Origin: Mesorhizobium_K sp040049215 | GTDB lineage: Bacteria; Pseudomonadota; Alphaproteobacteria; Rhizobiales; Rhizobiaceae | Reading direction: 5' to 3' | Assembly (NCBI RefSeq): GCF_040049215.1 | Contig: NZ_JBDZDN010000005.1 | Coordinates: 214,556-278,555 of the forward strand | Length of the DNA stretch: 64,000 bases | In this document: piece by piece, positions 16,424-26,263 of the stretch | Numbering within the stretch: the stretch's first letter is position 1 | How the letters are laid out: every line of letters starts with the position of its first letter | Notes under the pieces: model-generated | Told to the model about the DNA's origin: nothing | The model's input: the letters and a program-made list of their open reading frames with translations, nothing else | Database searches by the model: none | Translations under genes and position numbers: made by a program

Positions 16424-17348
16424 TTTCTGACCTCCAGTCAAAAGTTAAAAAGCGGGTCTGGGTATTTTTTGCTGAAGGACAGCGTTCCCTGCCCCATCCC
16501 CAATTACCGAAAAAGAGGCGCACCGCGCTGCTTCTTCAGAATCGACATTACTCATTTGATCGAGTCGTTCAACTCTGCGGGAGTGTCTGAAGGGGTTCTG
16601 GTGATCAGTAAGTGGGTCAGTGTTGCCGAAACAGCACATCACAGGCGAGCGCGCTAACGTTTCGGCAGTTTATACTAACTAACGCCGTTGGGTGTGGTGT
16701 GGTGGCAAAATTCTGAAAAGCCACGTACGGCCGCCGCCATCGCACCTGCTCGCGGCTGGAAGAAGCGTGGAACGGATCGACGAACTCATACAAAGTCTGG
16801 TTCCGCGAGCGAAAGACCAACGATACGTGCGCATTTCGCAACGCCTGGCGCGCTCATCAGAAGGCGACAGACGGAGATCTAACGATTGCCAGGATGACTT
16901 TGTTGTACGTAGTAATCTGCTCGTCCAGTTGCCCCTACGTCGTCAGAATGGGCGCTACGGCATCTGCAGGTCAGCAGTAGACCCGTACGGGTTCGATCGC
17001 TTTACATACACGAAAACAGTACCGCCTCTCCGGACGATTGGGGCGAGCCCCTCTGGCGCCGCTACGAGACCGCATTGTCGTCGAGCGAAGGAGCCTGCGC
17101 GTGCGTCGGGACGGCTTCGAGAGCTATTGCCTTCGTCGAAGCGTTTCGAAAACACCTTTGGTCGAATTCGAGGGTCTCAGCCAATTCCAGCTGGCTCGTA
17201 TTCTGTCGTGCGAACCAATGACGCTTGTCAGTATCCTCGACCGGCTCGAGGCCGGCATATGACGGGGAACCTGGACCGTGCGCCGAACATTTAGGGGTAG
17301 GCCCGGGGCTCTGGGACTATCATACTCACCGGAAGTGGACGTTCTTCG
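16424..17348. other. long intergenic region with a MarR-like remnant (17161-17259)
   Basis: The first ~200 bp must hold the porin promoter. No intact gene is seen. On the plus strand at 17161-17259 the frame reads EGLSQFQLARILSCEPMTLV SILDRLEAG, which is the recognition-helix part of a MarR-family regulator, followed by a stop. It appears to be a fragment of a lost regulator. Confidence 0.55.
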
Positions 17349-17645
17349 ATGCGTTTTCTCTCTCGCGTTCTCGTCTCTGGATTGTTATTCGGATCTCTTG
17401 TGTCTGCCTCCGCTCAGGACAAAGACCCCCAATCGAAGTTGCCGCCACCGGACGGCATCAGGCTTTCGACTGTGATCGAGCAAGTTGAAGGACGGCCGGG
17501 TTTCTATGGCATCGAAAGCATATCGTTTGCTGAGGGTGAGTACCGTATCGTTTACTTCATGGCGGATGGCGCGGAAGTGCGCATCAACTACGATGCGAAA
17601 ACGGGCACCAGCCGGCCGCCGCGGCGCGGCCTGTTCGGCAACTAG
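17349..17645 (+). CDS. small secreted PepSY-like protein
   Basis: 98 residues. A clear signal peptide (MRFLSRVLVSGLLFGSLVSASA) is followed by about 75 residues reading RLSTVIEQVEGRPGFYGIES, then FAEGEYRIVYFMADGAEVRI and NYDAKTG. This matches a single PepSY-type domain (helix plus sheet with a Y-rich strand). Periplasmic proteins of this type are thought to bind or inhibit peptidases or to sense the envelope; the role here is unknown. It stands alone between a MarR remnant and an IS481 remnant. Confidence 0.72.
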   Translation: MRFLSRVLVSGLLFGSLVSASAQDKDPQSKLPPPDGIRLSTVIEQVEGRPGFYGIESISFAEGEYRIVYFMADGAEVRINYDAKTGTSRPPRRGLFGN

Positions 17646-17728
17646 GTGTGCGTTTCAGTAGGTTGTCCATTCGGACCGGACCGAGGAGACTGGAGTTACC
17701 AAGCTTCAACATCCACCGGAGGGTCCGA

Positions 17729-18500
17729 ATGAACATCCCCAAGAATGCTCGTCTCACGCCGTTGCGTCGAGAGGAAATGGCGCAGGCGGTGATCGAAGGT
17801 CATCTTTCGCAAGCCCAAGCAGGGTTGAAATTCGCGGTGACGGCGAAGGTCGTGAAGCGATGGTTCGAGCGCTACAAGGCCGAAGGCCGTTCCGGCATGG
17901 TCGACCGCTCGTCGCGGCCCAGATACAGTCCGCATGCGACCGAATGGGCTGTGGCCGATCGGATCTGCGGCGCCAGCGCTTCACCGGCGGCACATTGCCC
18001 GCGAGGCTGGTGTCTCGCCGGCCACCGTCAGCCGGGTGCTCAAGCGCGCCGGCCTGTCGCGGATAAGGGACATCGATCTGGGCGAGCCCGTCACGCGATA
18101 CGAGCGCGCCCATCCCGACGAGATGATCCACATCGATATCAAGAAGCTCGGCCGTTTCGACCGCATCGGCCACCGCATCACCGGTGATCGCACCGGCCAA
18201 AGCAATGACCAGATGTCCCGTAAAGGCGGCGCAGGCTGGGAGTTCGCCCACGTCTGCATTGACGATGCCTACCGCATCGTCAATGCAGACGTGGGCGAAA
18301 AAGGAAGGCGCGGTCGCCTTTCTCAGGGCTGCCATCGCCTACTATGCCAGCCTCGGCGTCACCATCACACGGGTCATGACCGATAACGGCGGCTGCTATA
18401 AAAGCCGCTCCTTCCGCGCCACCTGCAATGCCCTCGGCCTCAAACACATCCGAACCAAGCCCTACACACACCCAAGACACACTGATGTGATCGAGAAGAG
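17729..18500 (+). pseudogene. IS481-family transposase, broken
   Basis: It begins MNIPKNARLTPLRREEMAQA with the N-terminal HTH (AGLKFAVTAKVVKRWFERYK) of IS481 transposases. A frameshift near 17965 moves to HIAREAGVSPATVSRVLKRAG and YERAHPDEMIHIDIKKLGRF, with the first catalytic Asp in HVCIDDA. A fold-back mutation (18243-18299) then replaces coding sequence and shifts the frame to KKEGAVAFLRAAIAYYASLG and TRVMTDNGG (second Asp). Homology ends after KHIRTKPYTHPRHTD, so the region with the catalytic Glu is missing. It is not functional. Confidence 0.85.
18243..18299. repeat. perfect 26-bp inverted repeat with 5-nt loop
   Basis: Arms 18243-18268 and 18274-18299 are exact reverse complements around the loop CTACC. 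The left arm is the normal IS481 coding sequence for AHVCIDDA; the right arm is an inverted copy of it that replaces the residues normally following DDA. This looks like a template-switch event, not a natural hairpin. Confidence 0.92.
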
Positions 18501-19045
18501 CTTTCTGATCGATTTTGCGATATTCTCCTGTTGCGCATTGGTGACTGCGGGGCGACGAGCAGGATCCGAGGTGAGAGCCCTGCCGCGCAGCCTTTATCGT
18601 CGCACCTCATTTGCGGCATCCGTGCGCGCCTTCTTCGGCCCTCGTTGGTTCCAGCCGGAGACGAAACGAGCGTAAGCGCCCTCGGCCTGCTCCACCCAAC
18701 GCCGCTCTTCTTCCCGGCGGCTCTTGATGTTGTAGGCGTTTGATCTGTCCGCACTGGCTCGACGATCTGCTTCCTGAGCTGTAGCGGCTTCGCCGTCCGG
18801 CCCGCTTCAGCTTGTCGCGCATCGCCTTGGCGAGCGGTCCGGTGATGGTTCGCTTCGCTTGTCGACGCGGATGACCATTCTCTGGCTGTCGATGCCGTGG
18901 GCTTCAGCTGAACCGCTTCCGAGATGCGCAAGCCGGCGGCATAGCACGTGGTCAGGATGGCATGGCATGGCGTGGTCTCCAATCCGCGCTCCAACGCCAG
19001 ATGATTCGAGGTTGATCACCCCCGGAGACTACGCCAACCTCATTT
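18501..19045 (-). pseudogene. gene debris including a tyrosine-recombinase fragment (18840-18994)
   Basis: No intact gene. On the minus strand around 18900-18985 the frame reads AILTTCYAAGLRISEAVQLK, the Arg-containing box of tyrosine recombinases. A frameshift then leads to DSQRMVIRVDKRSE. Further left, about 18600-18760, another minus-strand frame reads NAYNIKSRREEERRWVEQAE, a plausible coding remnant I cannot name. Both appear to be left by earlier mobile-element traffic next to IS481. Confidence 0.5.
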
Positions 19046-22000
19046 TCAAACCAAATCCCGGACGGCACCTGCCGGGGCAGTGGGCACGAGACTGGTGTCG
19101 GGCGCCGTAGCAAGGTGCCTGCGCGAGATCAGCGTATAGAACATCGGCACAACGAAGAGCGTGAAGAGCGTGCCGATCAGGATGCCGGAGAAGATGACCA
19201 GGCCCATTGAATATCGGGCGGCGGCGCCCGCGCCCTGCGCGGCAATCAGCGGCACGACGCCGAGCGCCATCGCAGCCGTGGTCATCAGGATCGGCCGCAG
19301 TCTCACCCTCGCCGAGGCAATGATCGCCTCCATCTGGGAGAGGCCGTGCTCCTCGCGCTGCTGGTTGGCGAACTCGACCATCAGGATGCCGTGTTTGGTG
19401 ATCAGGCCGATCAGCGTGATCAGGCCGACCTGCGTGTAGATGTTCAGCGTTCCTAGCCCGAGATTGAGCGGCAGGAGCGCGCCGAAAATCGACAGCGGCA
19501 CCGACATCATGATGATCAGCGGATCGCGGAAGCTCTCGAACTGGGCGGCGAGCACGAGATAGATGACGACGACCGCCAGGACGAAAGCGATGGCAATAGT
19601 ATTGCCCTGCTCCTTCTCCAGACGCGACTGGCCGGAATAATCGATGAAGAAGCCGGCCGGCAGCAGCGGCCGCGCGATATCCTCGATGGTTTGCAGTCCG
19701 TCGCCGGTGGTGACGCCCGGCACCGGCAGCGCCGAGATGGTCGCAGAGTTCAACTGGTTGAACTGCTCGATCGCCGCCGGCGAGGCATTGGTCGAGACGG
19801 AAACCACCGCCGACAGCGGCACCATGTCCCCTGTGACCGACCGCACGTAGTAGCTGCCGAGATGCTCCGGGTTGCCGCGCAGCTTTTCCGGCACCTGCAT
19901 AATGATGTCGTAGCTGTTCGAATCACGGTCGAACTGCGCGACCGCGCCGCCGCCGACGAGCAGGCTCAGCGTCGAGCCTATCTCGCTGATCGGCAGGTTG
20001 AGCGCCGCCGCGCGGTCGCGGTCGATGCTCAGCGTGACCTGCGGCGCGTCGAAGGCCAGCGTGTTCTGCACGACGATGAAGCGGCCAGATTCCTGGGCCT
20101 TTTGCTTGACCTGCTCGGCGATCTCGTAGACTTGGCTGGGATCGCTGGTCGACTGGATCACCATCGAGATCGGCAGACCGCCGCCGGCCCCCGGCAGCGA
20201 GGGCGGCGCGAAGACGAGCGCCTGGACGCCGGCCACCTTCGAGAGCCGGCCCTGGATGTCCTGCTGCAGTTCCTTCTGAGAACGTTCCCGGTCCCCCCAG
20301 TCCTTGAAGGCCCAGAGTGCGATGCCGCTGTTGGTCTGGCCGCCGAAGCCAACGACGGTGAAATACGCCCTGAGTTCCTCGATCTCCTTGGTCAGTTCCA
20401 TCATCTGGTCGGCATAGAGCGAGGTATATTCGGTGGTCGCGTAGCGCGGTGCCGTCACCAGCGAGAAGAGCGCGCCGGAATCCTCTTCCGGCGCGAGCTC
20501 GCTCGACGTCTTCACGAACATGAAGCCGGTCACGGCGACCAGCGCGACGACGATCATCAGCGTCACAGGCCGGTATTTCAGCGAGCCCGAGACGAGACGT
20601 TCATAGCGGCCGGCGACCGTGTCGAAGGTGCGGTCGACGATACGCTGGAAGCGGCCGTGCTCGCCGCCCTTCAGGATACGCGCGGCCATCATCGGCGTGA
20701 TGGACACGGCGACAAGGCCGGAGATTACGACGGCTCCCGCCAGCGTCAGCGCGAATTCGCGGAAGAGCGACCCGGTGAGGCCGCCGGTGAAGGCGAGCGG
20801 CGCGAAGACGGCAGCAAGCGTGATCGTCATGGCGATGACGGGCGAAAAGATTTCGCGCATGCCCTGGAACGCCGCCTGCATCGGCGACATGCCTTCCTCA
20901 ATGTGACGCTGGATGTTCTCGACCACGACGATGGCGTCGTCGACCACAAGGCCGATCGCCAGCACCATGGCGAGCAGCGTCAGGAGGTTGATCGAATACC
21001 CCATCAAAAAGAGGATGAACAACACGCCGATCAGCGACAGCGGTATGGTCACGATCGGCATCAGCACCGAACGGAAGGAGCCGAGGAACAACAGGATGAT
21101 GACGACGACGATGGCGACCGCCTCGGCGATCGTCTTGAACACTTCCTCGATCGAGGCGCTGATCGTTTCGGTGGAGTCGTAGACGAGCGTGATGGTCATG
21201 CCCTCGGGCAGCGAGGCCTGAACGGCCGGTAGTTCCGCGATCACGGCAGAGGCCGTGTCGAGCGGATTGGCCGATGGCGTCGGGAAGATGCCGATGAAGG
21301 TACCGGGCTCGCCGTTGAACTTGACGACGGTGTCGGTGCTCTCGGCGGCCAGTTCGACATCCGCCACCTCGCGCAGGCGCACGATCTTGCCGTCCGCAGA
21401 TTTCAGCGGCAGCGCGCCGAAACTTTCCGGCGTCTGCAGCGTCGACTGCATGGTGACGGAATAGGTGACGTACTCGTTCTTCGTCTTGCCCGGCGCGGAC
21501 AGAAAGTTGGCCGATTTGAGCGAGGCCAGCACCTCGGACGCGGTGATGCCGCGCGCGGCCAGCTTGATAGGATCGATCCAGATGCGCATCGAGTAGTTGG
21601 CGGCGCCCAGTATCTGCACCTCGGCGACGCCCTCGACGGTCGAGAGACGCGGCCGGATGACGCGTTCGATATATTCCGTCAGCTGCTCTGCCGTCATGTT
21701 CGGATTCTGCATCGCGAGATACATGATCGCGAACTGCCGGCCGGTGCCCTTGACAATGGTCGGGTCCTCGGCGTCCGGCGGGAGCTGGCTGCGCACCTGC
21801 TGCACCTTGGACATGACTTCCGTCAGCGCCGCGTCGGGATCTGAACCGAGCTGCATCTGCACCGTCACGACGCTGGCCGAGGGACGGCTCTGCGAGGTCA
21901 CGTAGTCGATGTTCTCGGTGGTGGCGACGGCTGCCGCGATAGGCGCGGTGATGAAGCCCTGGATGAGGTCGGCCGCGGCGCCCGGATAGGGCGTCGTGAT

Positions 22001-22138
22001 GGTGACGACGGTCTCCTCGACCTCCGGGTACTGGCGCACCGTCAGATTGAACAGCCCCTGGAACCCGAGCAGCAGGATCATCAAGGCAAGGACCGTCGAC
22101 AGCACTGGCCGACGGATGAAGATATCGGACGGGCTCAT
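19046..22138 (-). CDS. RND-family efflux transporter, inner-membrane component
   Basis: 1030 residues, the normal length for HAE1/AcrB-type proton-driven drug exporters. The N-terminus MSPSDIFIRRPVLSTVLALM and TM4 GLVVDDAIVVVENIQRHIEE carry the adjacent Asp pair of the proton relay; twelve membrane segments with two large periplasmic loops follow the usual plan, and TM11 has LIGLITKHGILMVEFAN. Its start overlaps the adaptor stop (ATGA), so the two are translated together. An outer-membrane TolC-like partner is not encoded nearby and must be supplied from elsewhere. The substrate is unknown; the divergent TetR gene suggests induction by a toxic compound. Confidence 0.95.
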   Translation of the reverse strand: MSPSDIFIRRPVLSTVLALMILLLGFQGLFNLTVRQYPEVEETVVTITTPYPGAAADLIQGFITAPIAAAVATTENIDYVTSQSRPSASVVTVQMQLGSDPDAALTEVMSKVQQVRSQLPPDAEDPTIVKGTGRQFAIMYLAMQNPNMTAEQLTEYIERVIRPRLSTVEGVAEVQILGAANYSMRIWIDPIKLAARGITASEVLASLKSANFLSAPGKTKNEYVTYSVTMQSTLQTPESFGALPLKSADGKIVRLREVADVELAAESTDTVVKFNGEPGTFIGIFPTPSANPLDTASAVIAELPAVQASLPEGMTITLVYDSTETISASIEEVFKTIAEAVAIVVVIILLFLGSFRSVLMPIVTIPLSLIGVLFILFLMGYSINLLTLLAMVLAIGLVVDDAIVVVENIQRHIEEGMSPMQAAFQGMREIFSPVIAMTITLAAVFAPLAFTGGLTGSLFREFALTLAGAVVISGLVAVSITPMMAARILKGGEHGRFQRIVDRTFDTVAGRYERLVSGSLKYRPVTLMIVVALVAVTGFMFVKTSSELAPEEDSGALFSLVTAPRYATTEYTSLYADQMMELTKEIEELRAYFTVVGFGGQTNSGIALWAFKDWGDRERSQKELQQDIQGRLSKVAGVQALVFAPPSLPGAGGGLPISMVIQSTSDPSQVYEIAEQVKQKAQESGRFIVVQNTLAFDAPQVTLSIDRDRAAALNLPISEIGSTLSLLVGGGAVAQFDRDSNSYDIIMQVPEKLRGNPEHLGSYYVRSVTGDMVPLSAVVSVSTNASPAAIEQFNQLNSATISALPVPGVTTGDGLQTIEDIARPLLPAGFFIDYSGQSRLEKEQGNTIAIAFVLAVVVIYLVLAAQFESFRDPLIIMMSVPLSIFGALLPLNLGLGTLNIYTQVGLITLIGLITKHGILMVEFANQQREEHGLSQMEAIIASARVRLRPILMTTAAMALGVVPLIAAQGAGAAARYSMGLVIFSGILIGTLFTLFVVPMFYTLISRRHLATAPDTSLVPTAPAGAVRDLV

Positions 22139-23340
22139 GGCAGCATCGCAGCCTGTGTCGCGCGCGTCGTCGGGTCGATCGTGTTGTCGATGACGACGAC
22201 AGCGCCGTTGGACAGGCGGTTCTGGCCGGCGGTGACGACCTCGTCGCCCGGCTTCACGCCTTCGGTGACCTCGACCCGGCCCTGGTTCCTACGGCCCGGC
22301 TTCACGAAGATCTGCCGCGCGACGAGCACGGGAGCCTGCTCACCGTCGGCCTTCTCCGGCGCAGCCTGCCCTTCCTGCGCAGCCTCCTGCCCGGCGGCCT
22401 GTCCGGCCGATCCGGCGGGAGCTGTCTCCTCCTTGGGGTGGACGACATAGATGTAGTCGCCGTAGAGGCTGCTCACCAAGGCGGTCTGCGGCAATGCGAT
22501 CACGTCGCTCTCGACGGGCAGCTCAACGCGAACCTGCACATACTGGCCGGGGCTGAGAAGCCCCTCTGGATTAGTGATCTCGGCCCGGACGGCCACCAGC
22601 CTGGTCGCCGGATCGACCTTGGGGTCGATGCCGACGATTGAGCCCGTGAAAGGCATGTCGTTGGATGTCACGCCGAAACGCACCGGCTGGCCCATCTTCA
22701 GCAGGGAAAGCTGCTGCTCCGGCACGGAGAAGTCGGCGCGCATCGTGTCGAGGTCCTGGAGCGTCGCCACGACCTGCGAAGGCGAGAGGTACTGGCCGAC
22801 CTCGATGCGCGGAATGCCGATCGTGCCGCTGAACGGCGCCTTAAGCTGGCGCTGGTCGAGCACCGCCTGGAGCTTCGCCACCTGCGACTTCGAAGCCGAG
22901 GACGCGGCCCGCGCCTCGTCGACGGCGACGTCGGAGCCGACGCGCCTCTTCTGCAGTTCGATGGCCCGATCGAGCCGTTGCTGGTCGAGCGCGGCCTGTG
23001 TCCTGGCCGCCTCGAGGTCCGCACGTTGCACGGCGTCGTCGAGTTGCACGAGCACGTCGCCCTGCGTCACCTTCTGGTTGGACTTGAAGCGGATTTCCTT
23101 GACGATGCCGGCAGCCTCGACCGTCAGGTCGACTCCGTGCGCCGCATTGACCGTGCCGATGGCCTCTATGCCTGGAGTCCACTCGATCGGCTCGACCTTG
23201 ACCGTCGAGACAGTGATCGGCGTGACTGGCATGTTGGCGAAAAAGTCCTGGATCGCCTGGTCGCGGAACATATTGAAGCCGACGATGCCGCCGCAGACCA
23301 CGACAACGAGAACAAATGCAATGACTAAGCGGAGGATCAT
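22135..23340 (-). CDS. RND efflux periplasmic adaptor (membrane fusion protein)
   Basis: 401 residues from ATG at 23340: an N-terminal membrane anchor (MILRLVIAFVLVVVVCGGIV), a lipoyl/biotinyl-type domain (ANMPVTPITVSTVKVEPI, later VTQGDVLVQLDD), an alpha-helical hairpin (about 105-165) and beta-barrel and proximal domains (VGQYLSPSQVVATLQD, LPQTALVSSLYGDYIYVV). An Ala/Gln/Glu-rich insertion (AGQAAGQEAAQEGQAAPE) lies near residue 320. The frame stays open for 31 codons upstream, but that part overlaps the promoter region and is Ser/Ala/Gly-rich, so the internal ATG is preferred. It bridges the RND pump to an outer-membrane channel. Confidence 0.93.
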   Translation of the reverse strand: MILRLVIAFVLVVVVCGGIVGFNMFRDQAIQDFFANMPVTPITVSTVKVEPIEWTPGIEAIGTVNAAHGVDLTVEAAGIVKEIRFKSNQKVTQGDVLVQLDDAVQRADLEAARTQAALDQQRLDRAIELQKRRVGSDVAVDEARAASSASKSQVAKLQAVLDQRQLKAPFSGTIGIPRIEVGQYLSPSQVVATLQDLDTMRADFSVPEQQLSLLKMGQPVRFGVTSNDMPFTGSIVGIDPKVDPATRLVAVRAEITNPEGLLSPGQYVQVRVELPVESDVIALPQTALVSSLYGDYIYVVHPKEETAPAGSAGQAAGQEAAQEGQAAPEKADGEQAPVLVARQIFVKPGRRNQGRVEVTEGVKPGDEVVTAGQNRLSNGAVVVIDNTIDPTTRATQAAMLP

Positions 23341-23427
23341 GATTCCGGCCGACGCACCCGACGTTGCGGTTGTAGAATTGCTTAGGGTGCCTCCTGCGGA
23401 GCTTCCCGCCAAGCGTCGGCCACCTGC

Positions 23428-23460
23428 TGACATTACTGTACCGTCTGGACGGCAATGTCA
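23428..23460. promoter_or_regulatory. candidate TetR operator between RND operon and tetR gene
   Basis: The interval contains CCGTCTGGACGG (23441-23452, five-base arms) nested inside TGACATT (23428-23434) and AATGTCA (23454-23460), exact reverse complements. The site lies in the ~150-bp gap between divergent starts at 23340 and 23494. Confidence 0.6.
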
Positions 23461-23493
23461 ATCGAGACTACAGTTGGCCTTCGGAGGAAAACA

Positions 23494-24048
23494 ATGACAA
23501 CAGCGATATTGGGCAGGCCGAATTCGCGCGGCAAAATTATTGCGGCAGCCGTCGAACTGGCCAAGGAGGTAGGGCCGGGACATGTGTCGCTCGATGCCGT
23601 CGCTCATCGCGCGGGCGTCTCGAAGGGCGGCCTTCTGTACAATTTCCCCTCCAAGAAGAAGCTGCTTGAGGCAATCGTTGCCTATCATCTCGATAAGTTC
23701 GAGAATGGTTTGCTCGAAAAGACGGAGATGAAGCAGGGCAAGCCGGACAGCGTCATCGCAGCCTGCGTCGAGCTCTACGAGACGGATTGCAGGGAGGGGC
23801 TGCCGCCGGCATCGGGTTTCTTGACGGCTCTGGTTGAAAATCCCGACCTTTTGCTTCCTGTCCGGCAGTTCAGCCGCCGGCTGGTCGACAAGATTCGCTG
23901 CAACGCTTCTGATGAATGTTCTGCGCTCGTCGTATTCCTGGCGCTCGAGGGGCTGCGTTGCCTCTCTCTGCTCGACATCGACGTGCTGACCGAGGAAGAA
24001 CGATACTTGGTCGTCGGTAAGCTTCACGATATGGCGAGACAAGGCTGA
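23494..24048 (+). CDS. TetR-family regulator of the adjacent RND pump
   Basis: 184 residues. The N-terminal helix-turn-helix (about 12-58) reads SLDAVAHRAGVSKGGLLYNF PSKKKLLEAI, standard for TetR proteins; the C-terminal helical domain (70-180) would bind the inducer. ATG at 23494 is preceded by GGAGGAAAA; an in-frame start 13 codons upstream lies in the operator region and is less likely. It is divergent from the RND adaptor gene, with palindromes in between, so it probably represses the pump until a substrate binds. Confidence 0.92.
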   Translation: MTTAILGRPNSRGKIIAAAVELAKEVGPGHVSLDAVAHRAGVSKGGLLYNFPSKKKLLEAIVAYHLDKFENGLLEKTEMKQGKPDSVIAACVELYETDCREGLPPASGFLTALVENPDLLLPVRQFSRRLVDKIRCNASDECSALVVFLALEGLRCLSLLDIDVLTEEERYLVVGKLHDMARQG

Positions 24049-24561
24049 GTCGTTTCCGCTTGAGCGTGTCGTCCAGATGAGGTGGGCGCACACAACCGTG
24101 TCTTTGATGTCGGCTGTCATGCCGTGCCTGGGGGACAGCGGACGGACCGCGGGCGGGCGCAGTCGAGCATGCAGTTGAGAGCGGCGCAGCCGATAGCGAC
24201 CTCGGTCTGCTGGGCCGAAAGGGAACGGGCCCGCAGGCGGCGGCCGATCAGCCCTTTGTAACGCCCGATGGCGGTCTCGATCAGAGCGCGCTTGCCATAG
24301 CCGGTGGACGCCTGCCATTTCAATACTCCGTCATTTGTGATCGCCCTGATGTGACCATTCCTCTAACCGGGTGGTCCGGTAGCACCCCCCGTCCCCGCCG
24401 TGATACGGGGCGGAATTACAATCCTTGCGGCAGCACTGTGTTTCTGGACGGCACCGTAGGTGGGAACGCCGTCATAGGCTACGTCGGCCGTGAACTGTCC
24501 GATCTCTGCATCAATCCGATCGAGCAGCGGCTCGACCTGCGAGGGATCGTCGGTACCCTGA

Positions 24562-25724
24562 TCGGGCCTCGTTGCGTTATTGGGCTTTCCAGGTGGGGGG
24601 AACTTGAAGTCCGCGAAATGGCGCTCGGTGGCGCCGATTTGTGGTCGGAAGGATTAGAGTTTGGTCTCTGTGCGGGATTTCGGGCGCAATACGGCCCTGG
24701 ATCAGGCTGCGATCGTGACCCAGCGGCGCATGTTGAAGGCCATCGCGGCGACGAGAACCTGTGCGGCCGCTTTGGCCAGCCCGCGGTAGCGGATGACACA
24801 AAGCCGCATGCGATTCTTCCAGGTGGCGAAGGTGGTCTCGACGGCGAAGCGCTGCGTTGCGATCAGCCGGTTGAAGCGCTTCAGGCGCACCGGCAATTGC
24901 GGATGATGCTTGTTGGGCCGGCGCATCAGCCGCGCCTTGATGCCGCGCTCTTTCAGCGCCAGTTCGCGCGCCTTGGTGTGATAGGCGGCATCCGCCAGCA
25001 CCGCGCCCTCGTCGCCGCAGATCAGGCCGTCCGCCTCGACCGTGTCGTTGACGGCCGTCGTGCTGACCCTGCGGATCAAGCCGGAACCCTGGTCGACACC
25101 GACATGCGCCTTGTAGCCGTAGGAGAAGCCTGCCTTGCCCTGTCGGCGCGTGAAGCCGGCATCGGGATCGCCCCGAGGTCGTCCTCTCATCCGCCGCTCC
25201 ACCGGGCGGCCGCGCCGCCGCCGTCTCGATCACCGTGGCGTCCAGCATCGTGCCGCGCCGCAGGATCAGGCCGGCCTGATCCAATTGACGGTCCAGTTCG
25301 CCGAACAGCTTCTCCAGCAGTCCAGCCTCGACGAGAAGATTGCGGAAGCGGTTGAGCGTGGTGTGGTCGGGTACCCTCTCCTCGAGCGCAAGCCCGACAA
25401 AGCGGCGGAACGACAGCCGATCGGCGAGTGCGTCTTCCAACTCGCTGTCCGACAGTCCGTAGAGCGATTGCAGCAGCAGCGCCTTGAACATCACCAGCAC
25501 GCTGGCCGGCCCGGCGCATTGGGCTGGCGCAGCCGAGCCAGGACCTTCTCGAACCGATACCACGTCACCAGCAACGACAGCCGATCCAGCCGGCCATTCC
25601 GGCCTACGCCCTGCGGCAGCAGCGCCTCCACGAAACTGAATTGACCCTTGGCTTCGTCGTCATCGCGAAATCCCCATTACAAAAACTGGGAATCACAACC
25701 CGCCAATTTTGCAAAAAGGCCCGA
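24562..25724. mobile_element. IS5-family insertion sequence nested in another IS5-family element
   Basis: 1163 bp. The terminal inverted repeats are TCGGGCCTCGTTGCGTTATT on the left and TCGGGCCTTTTTGCAAAATT read inward from the right. The outside bases are GA on both sides, so a short duplication flanks it and removing the element restores the host transposase codons for LTDQ. This fixes the insertion precisely. Its own transposase is frameshifted. Confidence 0.85.
24702..25677 (-). pseudogene. transposase of the nested IS5-family element, frameshifted
   Basis: Homology begins at the ATG at 25677, but an extra G shifts the frame immediately. It then reads DDDEAKGQFSFVEALLPQGV, shifts again before LVMFKALLLQSLYGLSDSEL EDALADRLSFRRF and VPDHTTLNRFRNLL (first catalytic Asp region), and shifts once more near 25190 before DPDAGFTRRQGKAGFSYGYK. 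It finally runs to AVETTFATWKNRMRLC and the stop at 24702. At least three frameshifts make it a pseudogene. Confidence 0.86.
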
Positions 25725-26263
25725 GATCGGTCAGGCTGTGAGCGATGATTTCGCCACTGTCGGCATTGAGCGCCAGATGCAGCTTGTGCCAGGTCCGGAA
25801 CGATTTGGTGCTATGCTTCTCCTCCCACCATTGGCCGGCGCCATAGACTTTCAACGCGGTGCTGTCGACCACGACATACAGCGGCCGTCCTCGGGATGCC
25901 GCTGCCGTTTGGCCGATGGCTCCATCTCTGCGCCCTGCGGCTCAGCGTCGTATGATCGGGAACCGGCAGATCAAGACCCATCAGATCGAGCAGCGAGAGC
26001 ATCAATCCCTCGCTCTGGCGCAGACGAAGCCCGAACATGCAGCCCAGCGTGAGCACCGTCTCGATGGCGAGATCGGAATAGCAGAGCTGACCGCCGCGGG
26101 TTTTTCGTCGTGGTGCCCCCCACGCGGCCAAGGCTTCCGGCGGCACCCACAATGTCAGGCTGCCGCGAGGGCGAAGCCCCGCCTCGTACTGCGGCCAGTT
26201 CGTCACCTTGTACTTCATCTTCGGTATTCGGTGACGGCGACACGCATTGTGTTTGAAAGGCAT

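Larger units (their letters stand above)
24117..26263 (-). pseudogene. IS5-family transposase gene, split by a second IS5-family element
   Basis: The 5' part (25725-26263) starts MPFKHNACRRHRIPKMKYKV and includes GSLTLWVPPEALAAWGAPRR, DLPVPDHTTLSRRA and, after a frameshift, VVDSTALKVYGAGQWW and HLALNADSGEIIAHSLTD. The 3' part (24117-24561) resumes at DQGTDDPSQVEPLLDRIDAE and runs to TGYGKRALIETAIGRYKGLI GRRL and the C-terminus. The join LTD-DQ is exactly where the inserted element lies. At least one further frameshift (around 24350-24370) exists in the 3' part. The original transposase would have been a DDE enzyme of about 310-320 residues. Confidence 0.86.

Noticed and set aside
15302..16657. 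451-codon open frame on the plus strand
   Set aside because: It is antisense to the porin gene; Val/Ala/Arg-rich without motifs.
16692..17294. 200-codon open frame on the plus strand upstream of the PepSY-like gene
   Set aside because: Composition is not protein-like; the only recognisable piece in the area is a MarR fragment in another frame.
19691..21232. 513-codon open frame on the plus strand
   Set aside because: It is antisense to the RND transporter gene, very rich in Arg/His/Asp/Gly, and has no protein motifs; it results from codon bias on the opposite strand.
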